A DNA stretch of 55,426 nt from Pseudomonadota bacterium. GTDB lineage: Bacteria > Pseudomonadota > Gammaproteobacteria > Xanthomonadales > SZUA-36. The stretch is taken from assembly GCA_015222805.1 (NCBI GenBank), contig JADFVZ010000073.1, positions 1-55,426 of the forward strand, read 5' to 3'. Below, in pieces: positions 17,235 to 26,715 of this stretch. Below the pieces are notes generated by a model, which ran no database searches, was not told where the DNA came from, and worked only from the letters and a program-made list of their open reading frames with translations. The position numbers and the translations under genes are program-made. The stretch's first letter is position 1, and every line of letters starts with the position of its first letter.

Positions 17235-19360
17235 TATTGATACTCCGCTGCATACATGGCAAAGGCCTTGAGTTCCGGCAGTTCTGCGATTAGGCGTCCA
17301 TCCTCGTTTAGCTGCATAGGCTGCTCTGTCATTTCAGGCAGGCGCAACAGGCGGGTAAACTGCTTTCCTTCCGGTGGTTTGAGTTCGAACGGGATGTTAG
17401 CGATTGGCAGCACCGGTGTTTCCAGTTGATAATTCAGGAAGCTGATGGTGCAACGGTTTTGTTGCGGCTGGTCAAACGCATTCATCCATACTGCGGGATG
17501 GGTGTTTGCAGTGAATGCAGGCGCTTCACCCAGGAGTTCTTTAATCAGGCCAACAAACAATTTGCTGCAGCCCTCACTATCACCTGCCTCAATATCGGCA
17601 GCTGAGAAAATAGCCCGACCTTTGCCATAGCGGTTGCTAACGATGCTGGGTTCTTCAAGCTGCGTCCACGGTGGGTCAGAATGGATGCTGGCCCAGTTTT
17701 GATCAGAAGTTGTACCGTCATGCGGGTAGCCGAATGGCAGGCTCAGCTTTGCCAACGCCTCGCCGCTGCCCGTTTGCAGGCGTACAGCTCCTGTCATCTC
17801 ATTTGCACTATTGCGATGCCCTAACTGGCGTTCCGGCCGCAGTGTCGTGCTGACTATTTTGCATGCCGGTCTGCTGTAACTGATACGACCTGTTGTTTCC
17901 CCATTAAAGTGGCAGCCGAATACCTCTGCCAGGGAAAAATCACCCCCCTGGGTACCATCGGTTAATGTTAATGAGGTCAGGCGGCTGGCATACAGTTTGC
18001 CACCTTGTTTAACATAGTCCCGAAAGGCATGTACTTCCTCAATCGTCATCCGCAGCAAGTTTGGCAAAACGATGAGCTTATACTCACTTAATCGATCCAG
18101 CCGTTGACCGGTAATAACCCCAAAGGGCAGATGCGTTGCCGCCAGTTTGGTACAGGCACCTTTAACTGCCTCGAAGTGCGGATAGTCCGGCCTGGCACCG
18201 CAATTCATCTGTGCCAGGGCTGTGCCGTTATCAGCAAAATTCATTTTCGAATGATCTGAAAAATAGACGCCGATATCTTCAATCGGGTTGCCACCGATAA
18301 ACGCTTCATAGGGGCGGGTTTTTTCAAATACAGCTTTGATCCTGTTGAGCATGGCCGGGTTGTTGCGACCATCGGGATCCACTGCCGCGATCATCAAAAA
18401 AGCGGAGCTGGCCCCGGTAGCACCAAACACCTGGGTTTCCAGGCTGGCTTGATTTTGCAGTTGTTCATGGTCAACCAGGTTACGGGCAACGGTGGTCATA
18501 AATTCGGTGGGGCGGCTGGTAGAAAGATTCAGCATCAATTTTGAAATCACCAGCTGCTCGTTGCGGCCACCGTAAAAATCACCACCTAAAAAGTCATGGC
18601 CTGCAGTACTGGCAAAGGACACGCCTTTAGACCAGTTCGACATCGCCAGGGCGAAGTTATGGTATACCGTAGTCCCGGGGCGCAGCTGGTGTACCAGCTC
18701 TTTGAGTTCAACAGCAAATCCAGTGATCCATTTTTCCCTGGCCTGTTGGAAAGCGCACCATTGCGGGTCGTTCCAGTCAACGGTAGCTGGTATTGCTGCC
18801 CCGGTTTCTTCCAGGCAACGGGCCTGGCAGTGATCGCACAGGCATACTGCTGGCCACCACATCATGTCGTAAAAGAAGGTGTCGATGGTGTAATTCAGTA
18901 CGATCTCGGTCGCTTGTGCGCGGACAAACTGTCTATAGTCTGGGTTGTTAGGGCAGCATAAGCCATAACGTGCCATTGGCAGCGGACCCATGATGGCCGG
19001 CGCTGCCGGTTTAATTCGCCATTCGGGATGGCGGTTGTAGGCCCAAGTATTAAACATAGTACTGTAATAAGCACAGATACCGACACCATGATCCTTCAGG
19101 GTATCGATGAGGACCCGCATGGGATCCCCGCCCGTAAAGGCCCTGTGCTGTTCACCGGATTCGGTGGGCCAGTTGCATAAACCCACATGCGACTGAAAGT
19201 AAATCATAATCCCATCCGCACCGGTGTTAATAGCGTCCCTGGCCATTAATTCAGGATCAAATCTTTCCAGGAAACCAGTATCCCAGTCCGGAATGTGCAT
19301 ATCGATCAGCAGCCGCCGCAGTGATTCAGGATAGGTGGTCTTGAGATCTGCTTCTGGCAT
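17234..19360 (-). CDS. Glycoside-hydrolase-like protein with beta-galactosidase trimerisation-type domain
   Basis: The 708-residue protein has no export signal. The N-terminal half (about 1-400) looks like a TIM barrel: GADGIMIYFQSHVG, HGVGICAYYSTMFNTWAYNRHPEW, and DTFFYDMMWWP followed by CLCDHCQARC. The segment from about 400 (YKLIVLPNLLRMTIEEVHAF) fits the GATase-like trimerisation domain of GH42-type beta-galactosidases. A small beta domain ends it. The four-Cys patch could bind a metal, as in some GH42 enzymes. I cannot assign a GH family or substrate. Position between a PhyH dioxygenase and an oxidoreductase supports sugar catabolism. Confidence 0.75.
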   Translation of the reverse strand: MPEADLKTTYPESLRRLLIDMHIPDWDTGFLERFDPELMARDAINTGADGIMIYFQSHVGLCNWPTESGEQHRAFTGGDPMRVLIDTLKDHGVGICAYYSTMFNTWAYNRHPEWRIKPAAPAIMGPLPMARYGLCCPNNPDYRQFVRAQATEIVLNYTIDTFFYDMMWWPAVCLCDHCQARCLEETGAAIPATVDWNDPQWCAFQQAREKWITGFAVELKELVHQLRPGTTVYHNFALAMSNWSKGVSFASTAGHDFLGGDFYGGRNEQLVISKLMLNLSTSRPTEFMTTVARNLVDHEQLQNQASLETQVFGATGASSAFLMIAAVDPDGRNNPAMLNRIKAVFEKTRPYEAFIGGNPIEDIGVYFSDHSKMNFADNGTALAQMNCGARPDYPHFEAVKGACTKLAATHLPFGVITGQRLDRLSEYKLIVLPNLLRMTIEEVHAFRDYVKQGGKLYASRLTSLTLTDGTQGGDFSLAEVFGCHFNGETTGRISYSRPACKIVSTTLRPERQLGHRNSANEMTGAVRLQTGSGEALAKLSLPFGYPHDGTTSDQNWASIHSDPPWTQLEEPSIVSNRYGKGRAIFSAADIEAGDSEGCSKLFVGLIKELLGEAPAFTANTHPAVWMNAFDQPQQNRCTISFLNYQLETPVLPIANIPFELKPPEGKQFTRLLRLPEMTEQPMQLNEDGRLIAELPELKAFAMYAAEYQ

Positions 19361-19363
19361 AGT

Positions 19364-20158
19364 TTAGCGCTGGTAAATGATCGGGTTAAATGCATTATTG
19401 TTCAGCAGGTCACCCTTGTTGAGCTTTTCAAAAAGTGCTTGCGGCAGTACATTGCGTTGGCCGTTATAGCGACAGCCGTCCGGCATATAGATAATCGCAA
19501 AGGCGCGCCGTTGGCGGGGTGTCATATTAGGTCCGGCAGCGTGCGGGGTCAGCCCGTTATGGAAGCTGGCATCACCAGCCTTCATTTCAATGCAAACCGG
19601 TTCCCGGTCTTTCCAGTCGGGATATACATTGAAAAGTGAGCCCACATTTTTGCCGATGGCAACGTTGTCATAGCTTGCCTGTCGATAGGCACCGGGCAGG
19701 CAGTACAGGGCACCATTTTGCAGGGTGACATCATCCAGGGCAATCCAGATTGTGGTGGCATGTTTTGAATAGAAAGACCAGTAGGGATTATCAATATGCC
19801 AGGCTGTCGGGTTAGCCCAGGGGCCCTTGAACAGGGCCTGGTCGTGCCATAGTCGCATGCCTGGAATATCTTCCAGGGTTGCAGCCATCTGTCCGATAGC
19901 CTTGTTTAAGACCAGCTCTTTGACAGCCGGACTGGTTTGCCAGAGGTTTACCCTTTGGGTGAAAACATTGTCATAAAATTCATCACCAAGGACACCGCCA
20001 TCATTACGTCCGGGAATACGTTCATCCCTGGCGGTCACGGCGGTGGAGATGATTTTGCGCCATTTGCATAACTCATCGGCGGTAAAAAAATTCTCTATTC
20101 TCACAAAACCATCTTTACGATAGCGGCTAATTTCAGCGCTTGTCAGTTGGGTTCTCAT
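19364..20158 (-). CDS. Phytanoyl-CoA dioxygenase (PhyH)-family Fe(II)/2-oxoglutarate oxygenase
   Basis: The protein is 264 residues from MRTQLTSAEISRYRKDGF, a typical PhyH start; the frame extends to an ATG at 20233 but neither start has a clear ribosome site. WHIDNPYW supplies the HxD iron ligands, HAAGPN the distal His, and RRAFAIIY the 2-oxoglutarate Arg. Such enzymes hydroxylate varied small molecules. It lies four bases before the glycosidase-like gene, so they are in one transcript. The actual substrate is unknown. Confidence 0.88.
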   Translation of the reverse strand: MRTQLTSAEISRYRKDGFVRIENFFTADELCKWRKIISTAVTARDERIPGRNDGGVLGDEFYDNVFTQRVNLWQTSPAVKELVLNKAIGQMAATLEDIPGMRLWHDQALFKGPWANPTAWHIDNPYWSFYSKHATTIWIALDDVTLQNGALYCLPGAYRQASYDNVAIGKNVGSLFNVYPDWKDREPVCIEMKAGDASFHNGLTPHAAGPNMTPRQRRAFAIIYMPDGCRYNGQRNVLPQALFEKLNKGDLLNNNAFNPIIYQR

Positions 20159-20292
20159 CCGCTGATCTGTGTTTTTCCTGATGGTTTCATTTGACACTAT
20201 CTTACTGTAATGCTCAAATACAATCAAAATCATTCACAAATGAGCAATAACAATCATTAAAACGTCTAAAAATATACAAATAAAGTGGGTAT

Positions 20293-21240
20293 TTAAGCTA
20301 AAGCGGAGTGTAAGGCTTGTCCCGCAGTCCTGATTATTTTGCGTGCTGCACGGACCTCATGGGTCAGCAGGGTGAAGCCATGGGTAACCCCCGGTACTTC
20401 TTCATAGCGCGTTTCAATGCCTGCCTGCAGCAATTTTTCAACAAGGTTGCGGCTATCATCCCGCAGCACATCGAGGCCCGCGGCATTGATAAAAGCTGGT
20501 GGAAGGCCTGTCATTTCAGCAAAAAGTGGGGAAGCGAGCGGGTTGCGGCGTTCAGACTTACCCTGCAAGTAGAGCGAGAAGAAAAACTCCATTGCCTCGG
20601 TGCCCCCACCAAAGCTGTTAAACAGCCTGCGCGAGGGTGGCTTGCCACACATATCATATGTACCGTAGAACAACAGCATATATTGCAGCCATGAATGTTT
20701 TTCATCACGAAGTTTTAATGCAGTGGAGAGGGCGAGGTTGGCGCCGGCCGAAGACCCGCCGATGGCCAGTTGCCTGCTTGCCAGACCAAGGCTGTGGGCA
20801 TTCGAGTGAATTGACTTTGCAGCAGCAACGCAATCATCCAGGGGTTGGGGGAATTTATGTTCAGGAGCGAGTACATAATCATAAGACACAATCCGTACCC
20901 CGCTGGCAATGGCGAGATGCCGTAGTTTGGTGTCTTCGCTTTCAAGGTCACCGACAATCCAGCCACCGCCATGGAAGTAAATCAGGCCGGGGGCATCTTC
21001 CCGCTCTCCCAGGGCATCGTATAATCGGGCTTTGCGCAGTCCGAAAGCCCCTTCGATTTGAATATCTTTTATCAGTGCCAGGTTCGGCGGGTGCTGGTTT
21101 AACGGGGCAAATTCAGCATTTGCCCGTTGACGAATTATCTTTGGATCGACAGCAGTCATTGGCTGGCGTGATGCCATTCTTGCCTGCATGCGCTCCAGTG
21201 AAGGTATTATTTCAGGGTCAATATAGGGTTTTTCAGGCAT
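20293..21240 (-). CDS. Alpha/beta hydrolase, hormone-sensitive-lipase family esterase
   Basis: The 315-residue protein has the HSL-family oxyanion motif YFHGGGWIVG, nucleophile elbow GGSSAGANLA (GxSxG, first variable position Ser), acid residue region NAAGLDVLRDDSR and HGFTLL for the catalytic His. It is probably a cytoplasmic carboxylesterase or deacetylase. It is the first gene of the minus-strand cluster, divergent from the sugar symporter with 62 bases between, so a deacetylation step on the imported compound is plausible. Confidence 0.92.
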   Translation of the reverse strand: MPEKPYIDPEIIPSLERMQARMASRQPMTAVDPKIIRQRANAEFAPLNQHPPNLALIKDIQIEGAFGLRKARLYDALGEREDAPGLIYFHGGGWIVGDLESEDTKLRHLAIASGVRIVSYDYVLAPEHKFPQPLDDCVAAAKSIHSNAHSLGLASRQLAIGGSSAGANLALSTALKLRDEKHSWLQYMLLFYGTYDMCGKPPSRRLFNSFGGGTEAMEFFFSLYLQGKSERRNPLASPLFAEMTGLPPAFINAAGLDVLRDDSRNLVEKLLQAGIETRYEEVPGVTHGFTLLTHEVRAARKIIRTAGQALHSALA

Positions 21241-21302
21241 TACGATACTGTGTCCGCATGGAGAACTTATGTACTAAATACTTTAAACGAGGTTTCTATT
21301 GA

Positions 21303-22661
21303 ATGAAACAACATCCGCACAAATTACCAGTCAGGATTAAGCTTGGCTGGGCGATAGGTGAGTTGCCAGTGGCCGTATATATTGGTCTTACTATTGGGTT
21401 CTTGCTGTTTTATGCCACCCAGGCCCTGGGGATATCACCCTGGCTGGCCGGTCTGGTTTTGCTTGCCCCCAGGTTATGGGATGCTTTTACAGACCCGCTG
21501 ATGGGAGCTATTTCCGACCGCACGAAGTCTGCTATGGGGCGGCGCAGACCCTATTTGCTACTGGGTTCTATACTCCTTGGCCTGAGTATGATTGGTTTGT
21601 TTTCTGCCCCGGGCGATGCCAGCGAAATGCAGAAGGCAATGTACCTGTTAGTAATGTATTTTATTGCCAGTACGGCGATTACCATATTCGATGTACCGTA
21701 TTCGTCCATGGCGGCAGAGATGACTGACGATTACGAAGAGCGCACCTCCTTGATGGGTTATAAGATGGTCGCTGCCCGGGTCGGAATCTTAATGGTACTG
21801 TTTTCCGCCCCTCTGGTTTTTGGCAGGGGTGATAACCTGATCGCCGGTTTTCGCCTAGTTGGAATAGGCTTCGGTGTGTTTATTGTGGTTACAGGCCTGG
21901 CTTCTTTCTTTTTAACGAAAAATGCCCCGCGCCTGGAAAAGCCAGTAGGAAAGTTCTCGGTTCGGGACGAACTAACCGCTGTGCGTGAAAATAAACCCTT
22001 TCGGGCTTTGTGGACAGTGTTTCTATTCCAGAACCTGGCCATCGGGGCAAGCGCGACTACACTGCTCTACATGCTTACTTTAGTAATTAATGTTGAAAAG
22101 GCCAGCATTGGTGGTTTTATGGCGGTTGCTGCAGTTACCGCAACAGTCTTGACGCCGATATGGGTAACGCTGGGTAAGAAAATGGCTAAACGCAAGGGCT
22201 ATTACATCGCCCTTGTCCTGAGTATATTGGCGCCTGTACCTTTCCTGTTTATTGCCCCCGGTGCAACGACGGCACTATTTTTTATGCTGATGTTCGTCGG
22301 TACAGCCGATGCAGCTAACCAGTTGTTTCCAAATGCGATGGTTCCCGATACCGTAGAAGTAGATGAGTTGCGTACGGGTGAACGGCGGGAAGGGGCGATC
22401 TTCGGCGCCTGGGCTTTCTGCCGTAAACTCGGGATGACAGCCGGAGCATTTCTTGTCAGCCTGATGTTATCTTCTTTTGGTTTGATTAAAGGTGCTGGTC
22501 TGGAAATGCAGCCTGAGAGTGCCTTGCTTGGTGTGCGTTTGAGTTATACGCTGTTACCGATAGTGTTATGGATAATTGCTTTGCTGTTGTTACAGCGTTT
22601 TAAGCTGACAGAAGAAAAATTTGAAGCAATTAAAAATGAGATTGAAGCAAGACAAAATTAA
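21303..22661 (+). CDS. GPH-family (glycoside-pentoside-hexuronide:cation) symporter
   Basis: The 452-residue protein has 12 predicted helices. DAFTDPLMGAISDRTKSAMGRRRPYL is arranged as in MelB-type symporters (cited here by position, residues about 59-84), and VPYSSMAAEMTDDYEERT supports the same family. It probably imports a glycoside or oligosaccharide with Na+ or H+. It is divergent from the esterase and is followed after 13 bases by the RidA gene. Confidence 0.93.
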   Translation: MKQHPHKLPVRIKLGWAIGELPVAVYIGLTIGFLLFYATQALGISPWLAGLVLLAPRLWDAFTDPLMGAISDRTKSAMGRRRPYLLLGSILLGLSMIGLFSAPGDASEMQKAMYLLVMYFIASTAITIFDVPYSSMAAEMTDDYEERTSLMGYKMVAARVGILMVLFSAPLVFGRGDNLIAGFRLVGIGFGVFIVVTGLASFFLTKNAPRLEKPVGKFSVRDELTAVRENKPFRALWTVFLFQNLAIGASATTLLYMLTLVINVEKASIGGFMAVAAVTATVLTPIWVTLGKKMAKRKGYYIALVLSILAPVPFLFIAPGATTALFFMLMFVGTADAANQLFPNAMVPDTVEVDELRTGERREGAIFGAWAFCRKLGMTAGAFLVSLMLSSFGLIKGAGLEMQPESALLGVRLSYTLLPIVLWIIALLLLQRFKLTEEKFEAIKNEIEARQN

Positions 22662-22674
22662 ACAGGACAAAACC

Positions 22675-23286
22675 ATGGCTGTAAATAACAACAGTAGTAA
22701 ATCTGGATCTAAACTCAGTCGCCGCGGCTTTGTACAAACTGCGGCCCTGGGGGTTGCCGGGCTGGCTGCAACAGCTCAGGCGCAAACAAAAGACCAGCAT
22801 GTAGAGGATATGATCACCAGTGGCCGTATCGACAAGCGCCTTGAGGAGCTCGGTATAAGCCTGCCGGAGTTTGCGCCTCCAGTTGCTACCTATGCATCCT
22901 ACCGGATTGTGGGTGATATGGTGTATATCTCAGGCATCGGCCCGGCACCTGTCGAAGGTGCGAAATTACTGGGTGCACTGGGTAAGGACTTAAGCGTAGA
23001 GGAAGGGGCATTTGCGGCTGAGCGAACAATATTAAATGTGATCTCGCAGGCGAAGGCTGCCTGCGGCGGCAACCTTGACCGAATTGCCCAATGGGTTCGT
23101 TTAACCGGGTATGTCCACAGTGCCGATAATTTCATCCAGCAACCTCAAGTTATGAACGGTGCTTCAGAACTGCTGGTGAAAATATTTGGTGAAAAGGGAT
23201 TGCATGCGCGTGCCGCCCTGGGCATGAATACGCTGCCGTTTAATATTGCTGTGGAAATCGAGGCCAGCTTCCAGTTACGTAGTTGA
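22675..23286 (+). CDS. Exported RidA (YjgF/UK114)-family protein
   Basis: The protein is 203 residues from [11 protein letters not shown] at 22675, preceded by AGGA; a longer frame overlaps the symporter and is unlikely. [15 protein letters not shown] is a Tat-like signal, unusual for RidA, which normally deaminates reactive enamines in the cytoplasm. The RidA domain follows ([51 protein letters not shown]). It belongs to the longer UK114-like branch (COG0251-type). Export is inferred from the signal only. Confidence 0.85.
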   Translation: MAVNNNSSKSGSKLSRRGFVQTAALGVAGLAATAQAQTKDQHVEDMITSGRIDKRLEELGISLPEFAPPVATYASYRIVGDMVYISGIGPAPVEGAKLLGALGKDLSVEEGAFAAERTILNVISQAKAACGGNLDRIAQWVRLTGYVHSADNFIQQPQVMNGASELLVKIFGEKGLHARAALGMNTLPFNIAVEIEASFQLRS

Positions 23287-23419
23287 AAAGGCCGGCGTCA
23301 TTGCTGTCATGAAATAGCGCAGCTGTCCTGCGTGTATTAAGCAAAATATCCTACCGTTTCTGTTGACGGGTTCACTTATACTGTGCATCCCAGTTATTGT
23401 TGCCAGGCTAAATCAGTAA

Positions 23420-25213
23420 ATGAACATCATCCATGAAAAACTCCATCAGGTTTTTGGCCTGCAGGATTTCAGGCCCCACCAGGAAGAAATAATTGAATGC
23501 CTGGTAAACGGCGCTGATGCCTTCGTTTTGATGCCTACCGGCGGTGGTAAGTCGCTGTGTTACCAGTTGCCTGCACTCTGCCGTGAAGGTATGGCGATCG
23601 TGATTACCCCGCTGATCTCCCTGATGAAAGACCAGGTGGATGCACTCCAGGCTAATGGCGTCAGCGCCGAGCTGTTCAATTCATCATTGAGTGCATCAGC
23701 TGCAAAATCGGTTCTCGAAAAAGTACACAAGCGGGAGCTGGATCTTTTGTATGTGGCGCCGGAACGGATAATGAACCCTGGTTTTATCCGTTCGCTGGAA
23801 TCCCTGCCTATCGCCCTGATTGCCGTGGATGAGGCCCACTGCGTGTCCCAGTGGGGGCATAATTTTCGCCCTGAATATGCAGCCCTCGGCCAGTTGCGTG
23901 AGTATTTTCCCGAGGTCCCGCTGATTGCCTTAACCGCTACAGCAGATCCGCATACCCGTGAAGATATAGTGCATGTGCTGGGCCTGCAAAATGCCAAACG
24001 ATTTGTAACCAGTTTCGACCGCCCTAATATTCGTTATACCGTACTCGAAAAACACCGGCCGCAAACCCAGCTGCTGCAGTTTTTAAAACGCCAGCAGGAT
24101 GCCTCGGGAATTATTTACGCACTTTCGCGTAAGCGGGTCGAAGAAGTTGCCTGCGCGCTGGAACTGGAAGGGTTTTCAGTCGCACCATATCATGCGGGCC
24201 TGCCGGCAGAACAACGCAAACAGGTGCAGGAAGACTTTATCCGTGATGATCTCTCCATTGTCGTGGCTACCGTTGCATTCGGCATGGGGATTGATAAACC
24301 GAATGTGCGTTTTGTGGTGCACTACGACTTGCCGCGACACCTGGAAGGCTACTATCAGGAAACCGGACGCGCGGGCCGTGACGGGCTTACCGCCGAGGCC
24401 CTGCTGCTATACGGTACGGCGGATGCCGGTACTGCCAGGTATCAGGTGGGGCAGGGTAATAATGAAAATCAGAAACGCATCGAGACACACAAACTCAATG
24501 CCATGATCGGCTTTGCCGAAAGCCTGACCTGTCGGCGCCGGGTGCTGTTGGGTTATCTGGGTGAGAACATGGATACCGATTGCGGTAACTGTGATATCTG
24601 CTTGAACCCGCCGGAACGCTTTGATGCCACCGAGGCGGCCCGCAAGATTTTATCCTGTGTTTACCGGGTTGGTCAGTCATTTGGTATCAAACATGTCGTT
24701 GATGTACTCCGCGGCGCAGATACGGAGTCATTGCGAAAATTCAATCACCAGCAGTTAACCACCTATGGTATCGGCATGGAACACAGCCATGCCGAATGGA
24801 TGTCGATTGTGCGCCAGTTAGTCCACCGCGGGTTTTTATATCAGGATATCGCTGCCTATTCGGTGCTAAAACTTACCCCCCAGGCACGCGGGTTGCTACG
24901 CAATGAAGTCTCGTTGGAGCTGGCACGCCCCAGGGTTAAAGAAAAACTGGTGAAGAAACCACCGCCTGCAGCCATTGACCTGAATGCGGATGACATGGAG
25001 CTGTTTGATACCCTGCGCGACCTGCGGATGAAACTGGCTAAAGAACAGGGTGTTCCACCCTATGTAATCTTCGGCGATACCAGCCTGCTGGATATGTGCC
25101 TCGAAAAACCGATGAACTCTGAGGAGTTTCTGGCCATTAATGGTGTCGGGGAGGTTAAACTCGAACGCCATGGGGATGCCTTTATGGAAATTATCACCCA
25201 GTTTTCAGATTAA
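23420..25213 (+). CDS. recQ: ATP-dependent DNA helicase RecQ
   Basis: The 597-residue protein carries all helicase motifs: PTGGGKSLCYQLPAL (Walker A), VDEAHCVSQWGHNFRPEY (DEAH and the RecQ aromatic loop) and ATVAFGMGIDKPNVRFVVHYD. The zinc-binding cysteines (CRRR, then CGNCDIC), the RQC winged helix and a C-terminal HRDC domain (about 515-597) follow. RecQ unwinds 3' to 5' in recombination and fork repair. Length matches the E. coli protein. It is a single gene, 105 bases before dbpA. Confidence 0.97.
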   Translation: MNIIHEKLHQVFGLQDFRPHQEEIIECLVNGADAFVLMPTGGGKSLCYQLPALCREGMAIVITPLISLMKDQVDALQANGVSAELFNSSLSASAAKSVLEKVHKRELDLLYVAPERIMNPGFIRSLESLPIALIAVDEAHCVSQWGHNFRPEYAALGQLREYFPEVPLIALTATADPHTREDIVHVLGLQNAKRFVTSFDRPNIRYTVLEKHRPQTQLLQFLKRQQDASGIIYALSRKRVEEVACALELEGFSVAPYHAGLPAEQRKQVQEDFIRDDLSIVVATVAFGMGIDKPNVRFVVHYDLPRHLEGYYQETGRAGRDGLTAEALLLYGTADAGTARYQVGQGNNENQKRIETHKLNAMIGFAESLTCRRRVLLGYLGENMDTDCGNCDICLNPPERFDATEAARKILSCVYRVGQSFGIKHVVDVLRGADTESLRKFNHQQLTTYGIGMEHSHAEWMSIVRQLVHRGFLYQDIAAYSVLKLTPQARGLLRNEVSLELARPRVKEKLVKKPPPAAIDLNADDMELFDTLRDLRMKLAKEQGVPPYVIFGDTSLLDMCLEKPMNSEEFLAINGVGEVKLERHGDAFMEIITQFSD

Positions 25214-25220
25214 AGTTACT

Positions 25221-25290
25221 CAAAAATCGGCAAGCATCACACTAGCTTTTGTTATAGTTGCACTATCTTAATAACCGCTTGATATTGTGA
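25221..25290. repeat. Imperfect direct repeat, copy A, carrying the dbpA promoter
   Basis: Copy A shares an identical 15-base core (TTTGTTATAGTTGCA) and similar flanks with copy B at 26716-26783. It contains a candidate promoter: TTGCAC at 25258-25263, a 17-base spacer, and GATATT at 25281-25286. The two copies flank dbpA. Confidence 0.65.
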
Positions 25291-25318
25291 TTAAGGAGCG
25301 CTCCACAGAGCGATTGAT
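25258..25318 (+). promoter_or_regulatory. dbpA promoter and hairpin between Shine-Dalgarno and start codon
   Basis: The -35 TTGCAC and -10 GATATT are 17 bases apart. AAGGAG (25293-25298) is about 20 bases from the ATG at 25319, too far to work directly. The gap holds a perfect 5-bp stem (CGCTC 25299-25303, GAGCG 25308-25312, loop CACA). Folding would bring the Shine-Dalgarno within about 6-7 bases of the ATG. Confidence 0.5.
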
Positions 25319-26698
25319 ATGAACGAACTTTCATTTACAACACTACCCCTGCCACTTGCACAGTTGGAAAACCTGGAGAGTCTTGGTTACCATACCATGA
25401 CAGCAATTCAGGCCGAGGCTCTGCCACTTGCGCTGGCCGGCAAAGACCTGATTGCTCAGGCAAAAACCGGTAGCGGTAAAACGGCAGCTTTCGGCGTGCC
25501 CCTATTGTGCGCACTGAATCCCCGCGACTTTGTACCCCAGGCATTGATTCTTTGTCCCACAAGGGAGTTGGCCACCCAGGTTGCCACAGAAATCCGTCGG
25601 TTGGCACGCTACCAGCAGAATATAAAAGTGGTCAGCCTGACCGGTGGAAGCTCCATTGGTCCACAGATAGGTTCGCTGGAACACGGTGCCCATATTGTGG
25701 TGGGTACACCCGGACGGTTGAAAGATCACCTGCGCAAGAAAACCCTGGATCTGAGCCAGGTAAAAACCCTGGTGCTGGATGAAGCAGACCGAATGCTGGA
25801 AATGGGCTTTGTTGAAGATATAGAAACCATTATTGAGGAAACGCCATCAGCACGGCAGACGCTGATGTTCTCGGCTACCTACCCGGATGATATCCTGGCC
25901 TTGAGCAGCCGTTTTCAAAGCAAACCTGAGAAAGTGTCGGTAGATATCCTGCACAGCAACCAGCATATCAAGCAGCAGTTTTTTATCTGCCAAAAAAATG
26001 CCAGACTGAATTCGCTGGTGAAAATGTTGGAACACTTCAAGCCGGAATCGGCAGTGGTATTTTGTAACACCAGGCAATTTGTGCGCGATGTGTATGGGTA
26101 TTTAAGCCAACAGGGTATTGCCGTTGCGGCCCTGCACGGCGATCTGGAGCAGCGAGATCGTGATCAGGTGCTGGTGCAATTTAAACAGCGCAGTTGCCGG
26201 GTACTGGTGGCCACCGATGTGGCGGCCCGTGGCCTGGACATTGACGACCTCTCAGCTGTGATCAACTATGAATTACCGCATAACCCTGAGATATACGTGC
26301 ACCGCATCGGGCGCACCGGGCGTGCCGGGAAGGAAGGGCTTGCGCTCAGCTTGTTGGCCGACTCAGAGCGCTACAAGCTGGGCGTTTTTGGTGATTACCT
26401 GGGGCAAAAACTGGCGCCTGAGGCGATAGAGGTTTTGCCAGCCAGCGATGCAAAACTTGGCGCGCCCACCTACATTACACTTTGTATTGCAGGCGGGAGG
26501 AAACAAAAAGTTCGTCCCGGCGATATCCTCGGTGCACTCACGGGTGATGCGGGCATTGAGGGTAAGCGCGTGGGTAAGATCGAGGTAATGGATTATGCCG
26601 CATATGTTGCTATTGAGCGTGAAGTGGCTGATAAGGCCCTGGGTCGTTTAATCAAGGGTAAAATTAAGGGTCGGAAGTTTAAGGTGAGAAAACTATAA
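25319..26698 (+). CDS. dbpA: DEAD-box ATP-dependent RNA helicase DbpA
   Basis: The 459-residue protein has Q motif (ALPLALAGKD region), AKTGSGKT, PTRELATQV, VLDEADRML, SAT and HRIGRTGRAG. The C-terminal domain (about 385-459: TLCIAGGRKQKVRPGDILGAL) is the DbpA RNA-binding domain that recognises hairpin 92 of 23S rRNA. It assists late assembly of the large ribosomal subunit. The start is ATG at 25319; the ribosome site lies behind a small hairpin. Confidence 0.96.
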   Translation: MNELSFTTLPLPLAQLENLESLGYHTMTAIQAEALPLALAGKDLIAQAKTGSGKTAAFGVPLLCALNPRDFVPQALILCPTRELATQVATEIRRLARYQQNIKVVSLTGGSSIGPQIGSLEHGAHIVVGTPGRLKDHLRKKTLDLSQVKTLVLDEADRMLEMGFVEDIETIIEETPSARQTLMFSATYPDDILALSSRFQSKPEKVSVDILHSNQHIKQQFFICQKNARLNSLVKMLEHFKPESAVVFCNTRQFVRDVYGYLSQQGIAVAALHGDLEQRDRDQVLVQFKQRSCRVLVATDVAARGLDIDDLSAVINYELPHNPEIYVHRIGRTGRAGKEGLALSLLADSERYKLGVFGDYLGQKLAPEAIEVLPASDAKLGAPTYITLCIAGGRKQKVRPGDILGALTGDAGIEGKRVGKIEVMDYAAYVAIEREVADKALGRLIKGKIKGRKFKVRKL

Positions 26699-26715
26699 GC
26701 CATACTAATGACACT

